DNA of 6,061 nt from Acidimicrobiaceae bacterium. GTDB taxonomy: Bacteria; Actinomycetota; Acidimicrobiia; Acidimicrobiales; Palsa-688. The notes beneath the pieces are model-generated. The model saw only the letters and a list, made by a program, of their open reading frames with translations. It did not search any database and had not been told where the DNA came from. Numbering within the stretch: position 1 is the first letter of the stretch; every line of letters starts with the position of its first letter. A program made the translations under genes and the position numbers. Where the stretch lies: NCBI GenBank assembly GCA_030838025.1, contig JAUTXM010000078.1:1-6061 (forward strand), read 5' to 3'. Shown here one piece after another: positions 5,781 through 6,061 of this stretch.

Positions 5781-5816
5781 CTGGTCGGGGTGAGCCAGCC
5801 AACTCGCCCCGATCAG
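5781..5816 (+). promoter_or_regulatory. Strong hairpin in the probable 5' leader of the lipid-kinase gene
   Basis: CTGGTCGGGGTGAG (5781-5794) pairs with CTCGCCCCGATCAG (5803-5816) over 14 positions, two of them G-U wobbles in the plus-strand RNA, around an eight-base loop. It ends 53 bases before the kinase start. No T-run follows, so it is not a canonical terminator. It could be a structured leader or an operator; I could not match it to a known riboswitch class. Confidence 0.45.
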
Positions 5817-5855
5817 GGCCCCCGTTCGCGGTGGATCGGCAAGGGCATGAGAGGT

Positions 5856-5861
5856 GGGAGG
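5856..5861 (+). promoter_or_regulatory. Ribosome binding site of the lipid-kinase gene
   Basis: GGGAGG lies eight bases before ATG 5870 and decides the start of that gene. Confidence 0.75.
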
Positions 5862-5869
5862 ATCGGCCG

Positions 5870-6061
5870 ATGACCGAACCGTCGGGGGGTGAAGGGCCGC
5901 GCCGGGCGGCGATCTTTGTCAATCCGGGCTCGGGACCCAACACCACGTCCGTCGAAGAACTCCGTTCGCGCTTCCCCGGCCATCGGGTCGAGGAATGCCC
6001 GCCGGACCAGCTCGTCGAGGCCGTCAAGCAGGCCATGGCGGCCGGGTGCAGCTTCGTCGGC
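5870..6061 (+). CDS. Diacylglycerol-kinase-family lipid kinase, N-terminal 64 residues (3' end outside window)
   Basis: Only the first 64 codons are inside the window and the frame is open to the edge. After a short leader, RRAAIFVNPGSGPN (11-24) matches the first conserved strand and the N-P-x-S-G loop of the DAGK catalytic domain (YegS, DgkB, sphingosine-kinase relatives), which phosphorylate lipid hydroxyl groups with ATP. The segment then follows the expected helix-strand pattern, with VEECPPDQLVEAVKQAMAAGCSFVG leading towards where the family's GGDGT motif would come next. That motif lies outside the window, so the assignment rests on one motif plus layout. ATG 5870 has a good ribosome site. 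The gene diverges from the AAA+ gene and may have a structured leader. Confidence 0.7.
   Translation, partial: MTEPSGGEGPRRAAIFVNPGSGPNTTSVEELRSRFPGHRVEECPPDQLVEAVKQAMAAGCSFVG

Larger units (their letters stand above)
5589..5869. other. Divergent intergenic region between the AAA+ and lipid-kinase genes
   Basis: This stretch holds no gene I can support. It is AT-richer than its flanks in parts. It contains the possible N-terminal extension of the ATPase (5589-5663), three CGTGA half-sites around a GATAAT box, a 14-bp hairpin and the ribosome site of the lipid kinase. It must carry the promoters of both divergent genes. Confidence 0.6.

Noticed and set aside
5664..5869. Known riboswitch (glycine, cobalamin, c-di-AMP or SAM type) before the lipid kinase
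   Set aside because: Apart from the single strong hairpin I do not find the conserved core sequences of these classes.
5203..6036. 277-codon minus-strand ORF across the divergent intergenic region
   Set aside because: It runs antisense through the lipid-kinase start and out of frame through the ATPase; no domain is seen.

Overview
The window is high-GC DNA with strong G/C third-position preference. It reads as an actinobacterial chromosome; a relative of the Acidimicrobiia or a similar soil lineage is plausible, but this is inference from composition and protein style only. It holds six protein-coding genes, two of them cut by the window edges. I see no tRNA, rRNA, CRISPR array or insertion sequence.

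Left part, minus strand, read right to left. A 3-hydroxyacyl-CoA (3-hydroxybutyryl-CoA) dehydrogenase (2359 to 1508) is followed after 63 bases by a large ECF-type sigma factor (1444 to beyond base 1). The sigma protein is a fusion: region 2, region 4, a zinc-binding anti-sigma signature (H-x3-C-x2-C), one transmembrane helix, a Thr/Ser/Pro-rich linker and the start of an Ig-like outer domain. It looks like a membrane-tethered sigma factor carrying its own anti-sigma and sensor module. Its true reading frame is open to the window edge, and overlapping antisense or out-of-frame ORFs there are shadows.

Middle, plus strand. Diverging from the dehydrogenase is a two-gene unit: a class I SAM-dependent methyltransferase (2430-3134) and an S51-family serine peptidase or glutamine-amidotransferase-like protein (3131-3811). 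They overlap by ATGA, so they are probably translationally coupled. The 70-base divergent promoter region holds a -10-like box that fits leaderless transcription of the dehydrogenase, a TTAC-N6-GTAA operator-like palindrome and a small hairpin.

Right part. An AAA+ ATPase of the classical clade (minus, ending at 3960) converges on the peptidase gene. The 148 bases between them hold GC-rich repeats and a cluster of nested perfect palindromes that run into the ATPase stop codon; this is probably a two-way termination region. The ATPase has a long unrecognised N-terminal half and an inverted E-D Walker B. Diverging from it, the first 64 codons of a diacylglycerol-kinase-family lipid kinase run off the right edge. 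The 281-base (or 206-base) gap between those two genes contains repeated CGTGA half-sites around a GATAAT box and a 14-bp hairpin just upstream of the kinase.

The genes do not form one obvious pathway. The best candidates for under-described biology are the one-protein sigma/anti-sigma/sensor fusion and the orphan AAA+ ATPase with its palindrome-flanked ends.
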